From the NCBI GenBank assembly GCA_963669455.1, contig OY770026.1:3162001-3226000 (forward strand): DNA of 64,000 nucleotides. The letters are read 5' to 3'. The notes beneath the pieces were generated by a model. It was not told where the DNA came from. It did not search any database and saw only the letters and a program-made list of their open reading frames with translations. The DNA is from JAWKWH01 sp963669455 (GTDB lineage Bacteria; Pseudomonadota; Alphaproteobacteria; Rhizobiales; Rhizobiaceae). Of this stretch, positions 26,003 through 33,749 are shown piece by piece; positions within the stretch are counted from its first letter, which is position 1, and each line of letters begins with the position of its first letter. A program made the position numbers and the translations under genes.

Positions 26003-26971
26003 TTATGCACCTCCGGCTTCGGTTTTCAAAAAGGCTTCACCGCATGCTTTCGACAGGTCGCGGACTTTCAAAATGTAGCTCTGCCGCTCGGTGACCGAAA
26101 TCACGCCGCGCGCGTCCAACAGATTGAACACATGGCTGGCCTTGATGCATTGATCGTAGGCTGGAAAGACACACCGGTGAACCGCGCCGATATCTTCTGG
26201 AGCACCTGCTGCCAACAGGGCACGGCACTCAGCCTCGGCATCTTCGAAATGCCGCAGCAACATCGCCGTATCGGCAAACTCGAAATTATGCCTGGAATAT
26301 TCCTGCTCGGCCTGCAAAAACACTTCGCCATAGGTCACTTTGGACTTGTCACCGCCGCCATTGAAGTTCAGATCATAGACATTGTCGACGCCCTGGACAT
26401 ACATTGCCAGCCGTTCAAGCCCGTAGGTGAGTTCGCCTGAAACAGGTGAACACTCGATGCCGCAGACCTGTTGGAAATAGGTGAACTGGGACACTTCCAT
26501 TCCATCGCACCAGCACTCCCAGCCCAGTCCCCACGCGCCAAGCGTCGGGCTTTCCCAGTCATCCTCGACGAAACGGACATCGTGCAGAAGCGGGTCGATG
26601 CCGATGGCCTCTAGCGAACCCAGATAAAGCGTCTGCAAATCCGGCGGGTTGGGCTTTAAGATGACCTGATACTGATAATAGTGCTGGAGCCGGTTCGGGT
26701 TTTCACCATAGCGGCCGTCCTTGGGCCGGCGCGAGGGCTGGACATAGGCAGCTTTCCAGGGTTTTGGCCCCAACGATCTGAGCGTGGTTGCCGGATGAAA
26801 CGTGCCGGCGCCAACCTCCATGTCATAGGGCTGGAGGACCACACAGCCCTGCCCTGCCCAATATTCATTGAGCGCAAAAATCAGGCCCTGGAATGACTGT
26901 TTTGGATCGAGACTGGCTGACACTGGCGAAAGTCCGGTAATTGCAACAAAAATCCAGCCGTCGAGTGCCAC
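26003..26971 (-). CDS. glyQ: Glycine-tRNA ligase alpha subunit
   Basis: GlyQ is the catalytic class II subunit that forms glycyl-adenylate. The protein contains SFQGLIFALNEYWAGQGC, VLQPYDMEVGAGTFHPATTLR, PSRRPKDGRYGENPNRLQ and WECWCDGMEVSQFTYFQQ. The start is uncertain: a GTG gives 322 residues with about 20 extra at the N-terminus, while the conserved part starts near LDPKQSFQ. A large RNA hairpin lies upstream. Confidence 0.95.
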   Translation of the reverse strand: MALDGWIFVAITGLSPVSASLDPKQSFQGLIFALNEYWAGQGCVVLQPYDMEVGAGTFHPATTLRSLGPKPWKAAYVQPSRRPKDGRYGENPNRLQHYYQYQVILKPNPPDLQTLYLGSLEAIGIDPLLHDVRFVEDDWESPTLGAWGLGWECWCDGMEVSQFTYFQQVCGIECSPVSGELTYGLERLAMYVQGVDNVYDLNFNGGGDKSKVTYGEVFLQAEQEYSRHNFEFADTAMLLRHFEDAEAECRALLAAGAPEDIGAVHRCVFPAYDQCIKASHVFNLLDARGVISVTERQSYILKVRDLSKACGEAFLKTEAGGA

Positions 26972-26986
26972 GGCATGCGGACGCGG

Positions 26987-27223
26987 TCAAGCGTCTGGTT
27001 GCAATTGACTTTTGAGGCCGCCAATGATGCGGAGAACCGAAACCTGCGGGAACCTTGATGCGGCGGGGTTCCTGGCGGTTTCGGTTCTCTCACTAACTCT
27101 TCCCGGATTGGGGGGTGGCGGAGCCGGGAAGATACCATCAGGCAGTTGAGGCGGGGAATAGGCCTGACGGGATTGGTAATGCGGACCATAAACGGGTTGC
27201 CTTCGCTTTGGTGTGACGGTCAT
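26987..27223 (-). CDS. Possible small Pro-rich ORF coupled to the radical SAM gene
   Basis: This 78-codon frame begins with an ATG that overlaps the upstream stop by one base (TGATG), the same arrangement seen at two solid gene pairs in this window. The peptide is Pro- and Arg-rich (PPQLPDGIFPAPPPPNPG) with no recognisable domain. The large hairpin 27032-27089 lies inside it, so the sequence may be shaped by RNA folding rather than by coding. I regard it as doubtful. Confidence 0.25.
   Translation of the reverse strand: MTVTPKRRQPVYGPHYQSRQAYSPPQLPDGIFPAPPPPNPGRVSERTETARNPAASRFPQVSVLRIIGGLKSQLQPDA
27032..27089 (-). promoter_or_regulatory. Large stem-loop upstream of glyQ
   Basis: A perfect 13-base outer stem (GAGAACCGAAACC with GGTTTCGGTTCTC) encloses a second stem (GGAACC with GGTTCC) around an 11-12 base loop. 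On the minus strand it would lie in the leader of glyQ or the 3' end of the radical SAM message. It could attenuate, stabilise or process the transcript. No U tract follows directly. Confidence 0.5.
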
Positions 27224-28410
27224 CACAATAGCTGCAACTGTGCTGCCTTTTTGGCAGGCGGGACAAACAGGTCGGTGCGAAGCGCTTTTCTTTGTGTGTT
27301 CAAACCGAGGCGTTTGGCGGCCATCTCGAACCGGCGGCCAATCTGCCAGGCATAGGGTCCTGCACCCCGCATTCGCTTGCCCCATTCGGCGTCATAATCC
27401 TTGCCGCCGCGCATCGAGCGGATCAATGACAGCACGTGGCGATAACGGTCGGGATGATGACGCAGAAGCCATTCCTTGAAGACGGGGCTTACCTCAAGCG
27501 GCAGGCGTAGCAGGATATAGCCGGCTTCGCGGGCACCGGCGGCGCGCGATGAATCCAAAATACGCTCCAGTTCGCTGTCGGTGAGCCCGGGGATTAACGG
27601 TGCCGCCATGACCGAGACCGGAATGCCGGCTTCACTCAACTGCCGCATGGTCTCCAGGCGTTTTTCAGGTGTTGCAGCACGAGGTTCCATGCCACGTGAA
27701 AGCTTGCGATCAAGCGTCGTCACCGACAGCGCCACCTTGGCCAGACCGCGTTCAGCCATCCTCGACAAAATATCGATGTCGCGTAATATCAAAGCCGATT
27801 TGGTGACAATACCGACGGGATGATTGCATGCCTCGAGAACTTCGAGCACTTCACGCATGATGCGCCACTTTTTTTCCACCGGCTGATAGGGGTCGGTGTT
27901 GGTGCCAATGGCAATTGTCGCGGGGCTATAGTTGCTGCGGCCAAGTTCCCGTTCAAGCAGTTTGGCGGCGTCTGGCTTGGCAAACAGCTTTGATTCGAAA
28001 TCCAACCCGGCCGAAAGCCCCATAAAGGCGTGGGTCGGTCTGGCAAAACAATATACGCAGCCATGTTCGCAACCGCGATAGGGGTTGATTGAACGGTCGA
28101 ACGAAATATCCGGCGACGTGTTGCGGGTGATTATTTTGCGTGGCCGCTCAATTTGAACCTCTGTTTTGAAGGGCGGCAAATCCTCAATCGAATTCCAGCC
28201 ATCATCAAAACCATGGCGTGTTTTCGCTTCAAAACGGCCGGTCGGGTTGATTGCCGAAGCCCGGCCGCGCCTCAGATCAAGGGGAACACGAATATTGCTG
28301 CGATCCAGGACTTCATTTGCCCTTTCGGCCGGCCGCATGGTGGCAAGAGGACCGGATTCCAAAACCCGGTTGCGTAAGGCTTCGCCGTCTGCCCGATCAA
28401 TTGCTTCCAT
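27223..28410 (-). CDS. PA0069-family radical SAM protein (SplB-like)
   Basis: The 395-residue protein has the radical SAM cluster motif C-x3-C-x2-C at residues 114, 118 and 121 (YRGCEHGCVYC), then the TIM-barrel segments IAIGTNTDPYQPVE and VSVMAAPLIPGLTD. It is of the PA0069 type, distantly related to spore photoproduct lyase. No function is established that I know. A GGGAGAG ribosome binding site precedes the ATG, and a LexA-like site lies 66-80 bases upstream, hinting at DNA damage control. Confidence 0.88.
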   Translation of the reverse strand: MEAIDRADGEALRNRVLESGPLATMRPAERANEVLDRSNIRVPLDLRRGRASAINPTGRFEAKTRHGFDDGWNSIEDLPPFKTEVQIERPRKIITRNTSPDISFDRSINPYRGCEHGCVYCFARPTHAFMGLSAGLDFESKLFAKPDAAKLLERELGRSNYSPATIAIGTNTDPYQPVEKKWRIMREVLEVLEACNHPVGIVTKSALILRDIDILSRMAERGLAKVALSVTTLDRKLSRGMEPRAATPEKRLETMRQLSEAGIPVSVMAAPLIPGLTDSELERILDSSRAAGAREAGYILLRLPLEVSPVFKEWLLRHHPDRYRHVLSLIRSMRGGKDYDAEWGKRMRGAGPYAWQIGRRFEMAAKRLGLNTQRKALRTDLFVPPAKKAAQLQLL

Positions 28411-28457
28411 TTTTGCTCTCCCTGTCAGCGCCGTTTCCTGCGCTGTTGATGAATCTA

Positions 28458-28486
28458 TTCCTATTCACCAAATTAGAACAAATCAA
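28458..28486 (-). promoter_or_regulatory. Candidate sigma-70 promoter of the radical SAM gene
   Basis: TTGATT and TAGGAA are separated by 17 bases on the minus strand, upstream of the radical SAM start. The -35 box overlaps the SOS-like site. The -10 box is weak, which keeps the score low. Confidence 0.35.
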
Positions 28487-28490
28487 GAAC
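28476..28490 (-). promoter_or_regulatory. Candidate alphaproteobacterial SOS box (GTTC-N7-GTTC)
   Basis: The minus strand reads GTTCTTGATTTGTTC, an exact match to the direct-repeat LexA site GTTC-N7-GTTC described for rhizobia and Rhodobacter. It overlaps the proposed -35 region, where LexA would block transcription. A chance match of eight fixed bases is possible over 64 kb, so the promoter position carries most of the weight. Confidence 0.5.
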
Positions 28491-28583
28491 TTTTTTCTTC
28501 AAAAGGAAATGATTCTTACATTACCCCGGGAGAAACGGCACCTGGGATATGGCCGGAAATCACTCAATTGATTGATTAAAAAC

Positions 28584-29135
28584 CTATTTTCCGGAACGGC
28601 GGAGATGCTCGTCAAGCCGCGGCATAATCTCGATAAAATTGCACGGTTTGTGCCGGTAATCGAGCTGACCATTCAATATGCTGTCCCAGGCATCGCGGCA
28701 GGCGCCCGGCGACCCCGGCAGGACAAAGACATAGGTGGCATCGATTACGCCGCCGGTTGCCCGCGACTGGATGGTCGACGTCCCGATCTTGTCGTAGGAA
28801 ATGCGGTGGAACACCTGCGAAAACCCGTCCATTTTCTTGTCGAACAGCGGCTCGATTGCTTCAGGTGTGACATCGCGGCCGGTAAACCCGGTTCCGCCGG
28901 TTGTTATGATCGCATCGACTGTCTCGTCACGGCACCATTGTTTGACGATTGAGCGAATAGCCTCAATGTCGTCAGTTGTTATCGCGCGGCGGGCGAGCCG
29001 GTGGCCCGCCTCAACGACCCGCTCAGCCAGCAGGTTGCCGGATTTGTCGTCGTCAAGTGTGCGGGTATCGGACACGGTCAACACCGCGATGCCTATGGGA
29101 ATGAATGCCCGCTCGCCCGGCTCGTCATGCGCCAT
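28584..29135 (-). CDS. moaB: Molybdenum cofactor biosynthesis protein B
   Basis: The 183-residue MoaB/MogA-fold protein has TVSDTR near the N-terminus, the molybdopterin-binding ITTGGTGFTGRDVTPEA and the C-terminal PGSPGACRDAWDSIL. It acts in adenylylation of molybdopterin or a related step. It follows ispE by 19 bases, suggesting one transcript, although the functions differ. Confidence 0.92.
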   Translation of the reverse strand: MAHDEPGERAFIPIGIAVLTVSDTRTLDDDKSGNLLAERVVEAGHRLARRAITTDDIEAIRSIVKQWCRDETVDAIITTGGTGFTGRDVTPEAIEPLFDKKMDGFSQVFHRISYDKIGTSTIQSRATGGVIDATYVFVLPGSPGACRDAWDSILNGQLDYRHKPCNFIEIMPRLDEHLRRSGK

Positions 29136-29154
29136 ATCGATTAGTTTCCATTTT

Positions 29155-30024
29155 CTATTTCATCCCCGCGCCGGTGCCAGTTGCCACTACAAACCATTGC
29201 GGCCTTTCAGATGCAATGGATTTTGCAGCCGATTGCGCGGCCGCCTCGCCATCGAACAGGCCGAAAACCGTCGCGCCCGATCCGGACATTCTTGCAAAGA
29301 CCGCGCCTTTGTCATTCAGCACATCCAGCGCCGTTGCAATGCCGGGCGCCAGGTGGATAGCCGGTTCCTGCAGATCATTGCGCGTTTTGCCAAGCCATGA
29401 GGCGATTTGCGCCTGACTGCCGTCTGCTGGCGGCTTTGCCAGACCCATATTTAGTTTGTTTTCCACATGCTGGAAAACGTTTGCCGTTGAAACCGGAATG
29501 CCTGGATTGACCAGAACGATGTCGAGTTTTGGAAAATCCGGCAGCAATTCCAACCGATCGCCAATGCCGCGCGCAATCAAAGGGTTTGCGGCAAGACACA
29601 TTGGAACATCGGCGCCAAGAGCAAGGCCGATATCCGCCATCTGGCCGGCATGATGATCGAGCGCCCAAAGCCGGGTCAGCAATTTGAGTGTGGCGGCAGC
29701 ATCGGAGGATCCGCCGCCAATGCCGGCGGCCACCGGCAGGTTTTTTTCCAGCACGATCGATACGGGCTGGCAGTTTTGGCGGGGGAAAGCCCGGCGCAGT
29801 GCATCGCGCGCACGGATGATAAGATTGCCATCATCGGTCAGTGACGCCGAATACGGGCCTTTGATGATGCACACATCGTGCGCGGAGGCCGCAACCGTCA
29901 GCCGGTCGCCAAAATCGGTAAACACGCAGGCCGTCTCAAGCAGGTGATAGCCATCTTCGCGTTGTCCGGTGATGTGAAGCGCAAGATTGATCTTGGCTGA
30001 TGCCGTTGCTGATAAAATTTTCAG
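29155..30024 (-). CDS. ispE: 4-diphosphocytidyl-2-C-methyl-D-erythritol kinase, probable CTG start
   Basis: IspE phosphorylates CDP-methylerythritol in the MEP pathway. The GHMP kinase motif PVAAGIGGGSSDAAATL, the N-terminal SAKINLALHITGQREDGYH and the C-terminal ARMSGSGATVFGLF are clear. No ATG, GTG or TTG lies where the family N-terminus begins. An ideal GGAGGTGA sits just ahead of an in-frame CTG that would give MKILSATASAKINLALH, 289 residues. The next in-frame ATG starts lie far upstream, inside the preceding small gene. An ATT two codons further in is the alternative. Confidence 0.9.
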   Translation of the reverse strand: MKILSATASAKINLALHITGQREDGYHLLETACVFTDFGDRLTVAASAHDVCIIKGPYSASLTDDGNLIIRARDALRRAFPRQNCQPVSIVLEKNLPVAAGIGGGSSDAAATLKLLTRLWALDHHAGQMADIGLALGADVPMCLAANPLIARGIGDRLELLPDFPKLDIVLVNPGIPVSTANVFQHVENKLNMGLAKPPADGSQAQIASWLGKTRNDLQEPAIHLAPGIATALDVLNDKGAVFARMSGSGATVFGLFDGEAAAQSAAKSIASERPQWFVVATGTGAGMK

Positions 30025-30033
30025 GTCACCTCC
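30022..30033 (-). promoter_or_regulatory. Ribosome binding site and CTG start of ispE
   Basis: The minus strand reads GGAGGTGACCTG: a near-perfect anti-16S match with four bases between GGAGG and CTG. This is the main evidence that translation starts here at a non-standard codon. Confidence 0.6.
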
Positions 30034-30058
30034 GCCCGTCCGGCCGAACGCGCCAGGG

Positions 30059-30244
30059 TCAATCGCTTTGCGGGCGATATTCGCCGGTTTCGGGGTCCTC
30101 GACAAGCGTTCCCTGCGCCCGGTTAGCCGCCTCATCCTCGGCGCGCCGAACGCGGCGGTGAACACGGTCGGCCTCGCGAAGGAAGGCCTTATAGCCAAAC
30201 CAGCCGACAATGCCGACTATCGCCAGGATCAACAATTGCGGCAT
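30059..30244 (-). CDS. Small single-pass membrane protein
   Basis: The 61-residue product has one N-terminal transmembrane helix (LLILAIVGIVGWFGYKAF) and then a charged helix (ADRVHRRVRRAEDEAANRA) ending in LVEDPETGEYRP. Short proteins of this form recur in Hyphomicrobiales, without a known role. AAGGAG lies at good distance from this ATG, so I prefer it to the TTG two codons upstream. It lies 34 bases before the proposed ispE start. Confidence 0.75.
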   Translation of the reverse strand: MPQLLILAIVGIVGWFGYKAFLREADRVHRRVRRAEDEAANRAQGTLVEDPETGEYRPQSD

Positions 30245-30292
30245 GTTCAACTCCTTTCCCGCACGGGCTTCTGTCCGTTGGTGCCAGACTGG

Positions 30293-31150
30293 CTAGAGCC
30301 CGAAACGCCCCCATAAAGACCGCTCTTCTGCCGCCTCGGCAACGCCGCTCACGGCACCTGCCGCCAAGCCGGATAGAGCGGCACCTGAAACGCCTTGCCG
30401 GCGGCCAAACAGGCCACGCGGCGGCGCAATCAAACGCATGCGCGTTTTTGGGCCAAATCGCGTTTTCAACACATTGCGGATATCGCCAATATCATCAACG
30501 AGCCCCAGTTCCCGGGCTTTTTCGCCAGCCCAGAATGCACCGGTAAACAAATCCGGGTCATCTGCAAGCTTGTCGCCGCGGCGCTGTTTGACCAGGCCGA
30601 TGAAAACGTCGTGGATCTGAAGCTGAATTTTTTTCAGCTTGTCTATGTCGGCTTTTTTTTCGGGCTGGAAGGGATCGAGCGTCACCTTGTTCTTGCCGGC
30701 GGTGTAGACGCGGCGTTCAACGCCGATCTTCTTGATCATCTCCTGAAAACCGAATGATGCCGATACCACACCGATCGAGCCGACAATCGACGACGGATCG
30801 ACGAATATTTCATCGCCGGCAATGGCGATCATATAGCCTCCGGAAGCGGCGACATCCTCGACGAAGACAAGTACCTTTTTGTCTTTTTCCTCGGCGAGAG
30901 CCCGAATGCGCTGAAAAATCAGCCGTGATTGAACCGCTGAACCACCCGGTGAATTGATGATGATCGCAACGGCTGGCGCTTGCTTGTCGGCGAAAGCCTT
31001 GTCCAGCAATGTGGCCACCGATGCAATCGACAGGCTCGTACGGAACTGCCCGCCAGAAGCCATGATTGCTCCTTGCATCCTAACGACCGGAATGGTCACG
31101 GCTTCGGATCGCATCGATTTGGGCAGGATGCTATTGATATAGCGTTTCAA
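30293..31150 (-). CDS. S49 family peptidase, SppA/SohB type
   Basis: The 285-residue protein has the serine-lysine dyad of signal peptide peptidase A: the nucleophile in DVAASGGYMIA (S103) and the lysine in YTAGKNKVTLDPF (about K155). NSPGGSAV at 66-73 forms the oxyanion region. It lacks a clear N-terminal signal or membrane helix and is of the short single-domain form. It probably degrades cleaved signal peptides or membrane protein fragments. Confidence 0.9.
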   Translation of the reverse strand: MKRYINSILPKSMRSEAVTIPVVRMQGAIMASGGQFRTSLSIASVATLLDKAFADKQAPAVAIIINSPGGSAVQSRLIFQRIRALAEEKDKKVLVFVEDVAASGGYMIAIAGDEIFVDPSSIVGSIGVVSASFGFQEMIKKIGVERRVYTAGKNKVTLDPFQPEKKADIDKLKKIQLQIHDVFIGLVKQRRGDKLADDPDLFTGAFWAGEKARELGLVDDIGDIRNVLKTRFGPKTRMRLIAPPRGLFGRRQGVSGAALSGLAAGAVSGVAEAAEERSLWGRFGL

Positions 31151-31225
31151 GCAGTTTCCTCCGTGAAATGTTGTCTTTCATGTAGGTCGAAATATTGCCT
31201 GTGCAATATTGAGCCCCTTCTTTTG

Positions 31226-32008
31226 TCATTCATCAAACAGTGCGGCAAGGCCGTTGCAAAGCGCATCCGCCGCCGGCGTAAACCCTTGTTTTTGCCGCTC
31301 ATGCAAGATGAGCGGCGGCTCAATGGTCAGGCCAGCGCGCGATCCGCGAACCCCGCGCAAAACGACGCGGATGGCCTGTTCGCCGGCATGAGGATGCACC
31401 GGCTTTAGCTGCAAAGCACCGAACCGGCCGTCTATCGCCGGTAAGATCGCGCCAAGTGATGTGGGCCTTGCGATCAGGGCCATGCCGCCACCCGGGCGCA
31501 CGATGGCTGCTGCGGTTTTAATCCAGGTCTCGAAAAGATCCGGCTCCATGACATGCGCATTGCGCTTCAGCGGGTCGGGTGAGCGGCGATCACGACCGTC
31601 ATTGAATGGCGGGTTCATGATCGCAAAATCAAAGGTTCTGTCGCCAAGCCCGGCAGACACACGTGCCTTGCCGGCAAGGGAGACATCGGCATCCAGAACG
31701 TTCATCCGGTCACTTAGTCGCGCATTTTGCGCAAGTTTAAGGCTTTGCCGCGCAAGTCTGGTCATTCCGGCTTCACGCTCAACCAGCGTAACGCGCGCGC
31801 CGGCGCATCTCGACGCCAACGCAAAACCGGCTGCACCCGCTCCCGCACCCAGATCAGCGGCATGTCCTTTAAAGGTTGAAGGTACCGACGCTGCCAGCAC
31901 CATCGCATCCATGCCGGCGCGATGTCCGCCGGTTGGCTGGATCAACCAGAAATTCTCGCGGTGAAAAGCATCAATGGTTGTGCCTGACTGATTGGGCCGG
32001 TTCGACAT
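31226..32008 (-). CDS. tRNA1(Val) (adenine37-N6)-methyltransferase-like protein
   Basis: The 260-residue class I methyltransferase has the SAM motif ADLGAGAGAAGFALA and the amino-methyltransferase signature MNPPFND, as in TrmN6/YfiC. The likely product is m6A37 in tRNA1(Val). I start at MSNRPNQSGTTIDAF rather than an ATG nine codons upstream. It follows the DUF2007-like gene almost without a gap. Confidence 0.85.
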   Translation of the reverse strand: MSNRPNQSGTTIDAFHRENFWLIQPTGGHRAGMDAMVLAASVPSTFKGHAADLGAGAGAAGFALASRCAGARVTLVEREAGMTRLARQSLKLAQNARLSDRMNVLDADVSLAGKARVSAGLGDRTFDFAIMNPPFNDGRDRRSPDPLKRNAHVMEPDLFETWIKTAAAIVRPGGGMALIARPTSLGAILPAIDGRFGALQLKPVHPHAGEQAIRVVLRGVRGSRAGLTIEPPLILHERQKQGFTPAADALCNGLAALFDE

Positions 32009-32015
32009 CGGACCA

Positions 32016-32240
32016 TTACCGGTCGCGTAGTTCATGTGCCATGCCTGCGTCGGTCAACAGACGCCGCGCTGCGATTTCGTCTTCCTCAACCACCAGAACA
32101 CGCCGGGCGAGAATGCCTATTGATCCTTCGATGATGCTCATGTTCTGGTCTGCCACCAGATAGCCAATGCCGGCATCACGCATCAACGCTTCAACAAATG
32201 ATATCAAAACCACGTCATTTGTGCGGATAAGTTCGATCAT
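32016..32240 (-). CDS. DUF2007-like small protein
   Basis: From the ATG giving MIELIRTNDVVLISFVEALM the product has 74 residues and resembles the DUF2007 putative signal-transducing fold (ferredoxin-like; LVADQNMSIIEGSIGILARRVLV). It heads the minus-strand cluster TrmN6-S49-ispE. An upstream start would add 29 unconserved residues. The function is unknown. Confidence 0.75.
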   Translation of the reverse strand: MIELIRTNDVVLISFVEALMRDAGIGYLVADQNMSIIEGSIGILARRVLVVEEDEIAARRLLTDAGMAHELRDR

Positions 32241-32448
32241 ATGTTCTAAATAACCGGCTTGGTGGCGTTGTAAACGGGTGGACGGGTCATTTGGCCGGTC
32301 AAGCGTTAAAAACAGGGCCGTGGACAATGGATTTTACAGTGTGGCGCGCCAATTCGCCGCTTGCGGTTTAAGGTTGCGGCGAAATAAGCTTGAGCAGGGT
32401 AGCCGCCCTTTAAAATGGCTTGGAACCGGTTTTGAATCCGTCTTAAAA

Positions 32449-32543
32449 CGTGTTGCGTTTTTTGGGTTCAAAAAAGGTAACGAAAAAAGCGTTCGACCGA
32501 AGGGCGAGGCAGCTTTTTCGTTTCCGACTAGATGCAACACGCT
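32449..32543. repeat. 98 bp dispersed repeat, copy 2
   Basis: Inverted relative to 23181-23278. Ends are CGTGTTGC and GCAACACG. The interior shares GTAACGAAAAA, GCGTTCGACC, AGGCAGC and TTTTTCGTTTC with the first copy. It lies in the upstream region of the polyprenyl synthase and ends 25 bases before its start, so it may carry or affect the promoter. Confidence 0.7.
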
Positions 32544-32567
32544 GCAATGGCAGGGAGCAGACATAAA

Positions 32568-33584
32568 GTGGGTGTCGTCGTATCAATAGCGGATGGAGCG
32601 CGTGACAACGCGTCGATCAGACCGCTGGTGGATCTGACCGAGGCTGACATGGCAAGGGTCAATGAGTTGATCCTTTCCAAAGCCGGGTCCAATGTCGAAC
32701 TCATTCCCGAGATCGCAAACCACCTGATTTCTTCGGGCGGAAAACGATTGCGGCCGATGATCACGCTGGCTGCCGCACAGATGTTTGGTTACAAGGGTGA
32801 CGGCCACGTCAAACTTGCGACATCAGTGGAATTCATGCACACGGCTACTCTGCTGCATGACGATGTGGTCGATGAAAGCGGCATGCGCCGCGGCAAGAAA
32901 ACCGCCCGGATGATCTGGGGCAACCAGGCAAGTGTTCTGGTTGGCGACTATCTGCTCGGTCAGGCATTCCGCATGATGGTGGAAGTCGGCTCGATGGAAG
33001 CGCTCGGCATCCTGTCAACGGCGGCATCCGTCATTGCCGAAGGCGAAGTCATGCAATTGGCGGCGGCAAAAAATCTTGAGACCACCGAGGATGAGTATCT
33101 TGCGGTAATCGGCGCCAAGACCGCAGCTTTGTTCTCCGCGGCTGCGGAAGTGGGGCCTGTCATTGCCAATGCGTCGAAAAGCGACCGCGCGGCGCTGCGC
33201 TCGTTCGGGACCAATCTCGGCCTCGCCTTTCAACTCGTTGACGATGCGTTGGATTATGGCGGCAATGCCGGCGATCTCGGTAAGAATGTCGGCGATGATT
33301 TTCGCGAGGGCAAAGTCACGCTGCCGGTGGTTTTGAGCTACCGGCGCGGAACCGCCGAAGATCGCGAATTCTGGAAACAGGCAATCGAAGCAGGCATATC
33401 CGACGATGAGGCGCTCGACAAAGCAATCGGCCTGATGACACGCACCGGCGCCATTCGCGATACCGTGGGCAGGGCGCGACATTTTGGCGAGATCGCCAGC
33501 GATGCGCTGGCACCTTTGAAAGACACGCCGCAGAAACAGGCCATGCTGGAACTCATCAGGTTTTGTATCAGCCGGGTGACCTAA
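32568..33584 (+). CDS. ispB: Polyprenyl diphosphate synthase (octaprenyl/decaprenyl type)
   Basis: The enzyme elongates farnesyl diphosphate with isopentenyl units to the ubiquinone side chain. The 338-residue protein has GGKRLRP, the first Asp-rich motif DDVVDES (98-104) and the second LVDDALDY. I choose a GTG start (VGVVVSIADGARDNASIRPL) since it follows GGGAG by ten bases and fits the family N-terminus; the upstream ATG lies within the repeat. Chain length cannot be read from sequence alone. Confidence 0.93.
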   Translation: MGVVVSIADGARDNASIRPLVDLTEADMARVNELILSKAGSNVELIPEIANHLISSGGKRLRPMITLAAAQMFGYKGDGHVKLATSVEFMHTATLLHDDVVDESGMRRGKKTARMIWGNQASVLVGDYLLGQAFRMMVEVGSMEALGILSTAASVIAEGEVMQLAAAKNLETTEDEYLAVIGAKTAALFSAAAEVGPVIANASKSDRAALRSFGTNLGLAFQLVDDALDYGGNAGDLGKNVGDDFREGKVTLPVVLSYRRGTAEDREFWKQAIEAGISDDEALDKAIGLMTRTGAIRDTVGRARHFGEIASDALAPLKDTPQKQAMLELIRFCISRVT

Positions 33585-33749
33585 CAGCTTGTCGGCCTTG
33601 CCATCGGCCACTACCCTTCGTTAACGCGTGCGCTATAGTGTTCTTACAACAATGTCATGACGCTGTTGATTGCGTAGCAACCGCAAAAAGGTCATGCTTT
33701 GCGGATTGATTGCAGTCTTGGTCAGATTGCGGGGCACGGGAAGGATCTA

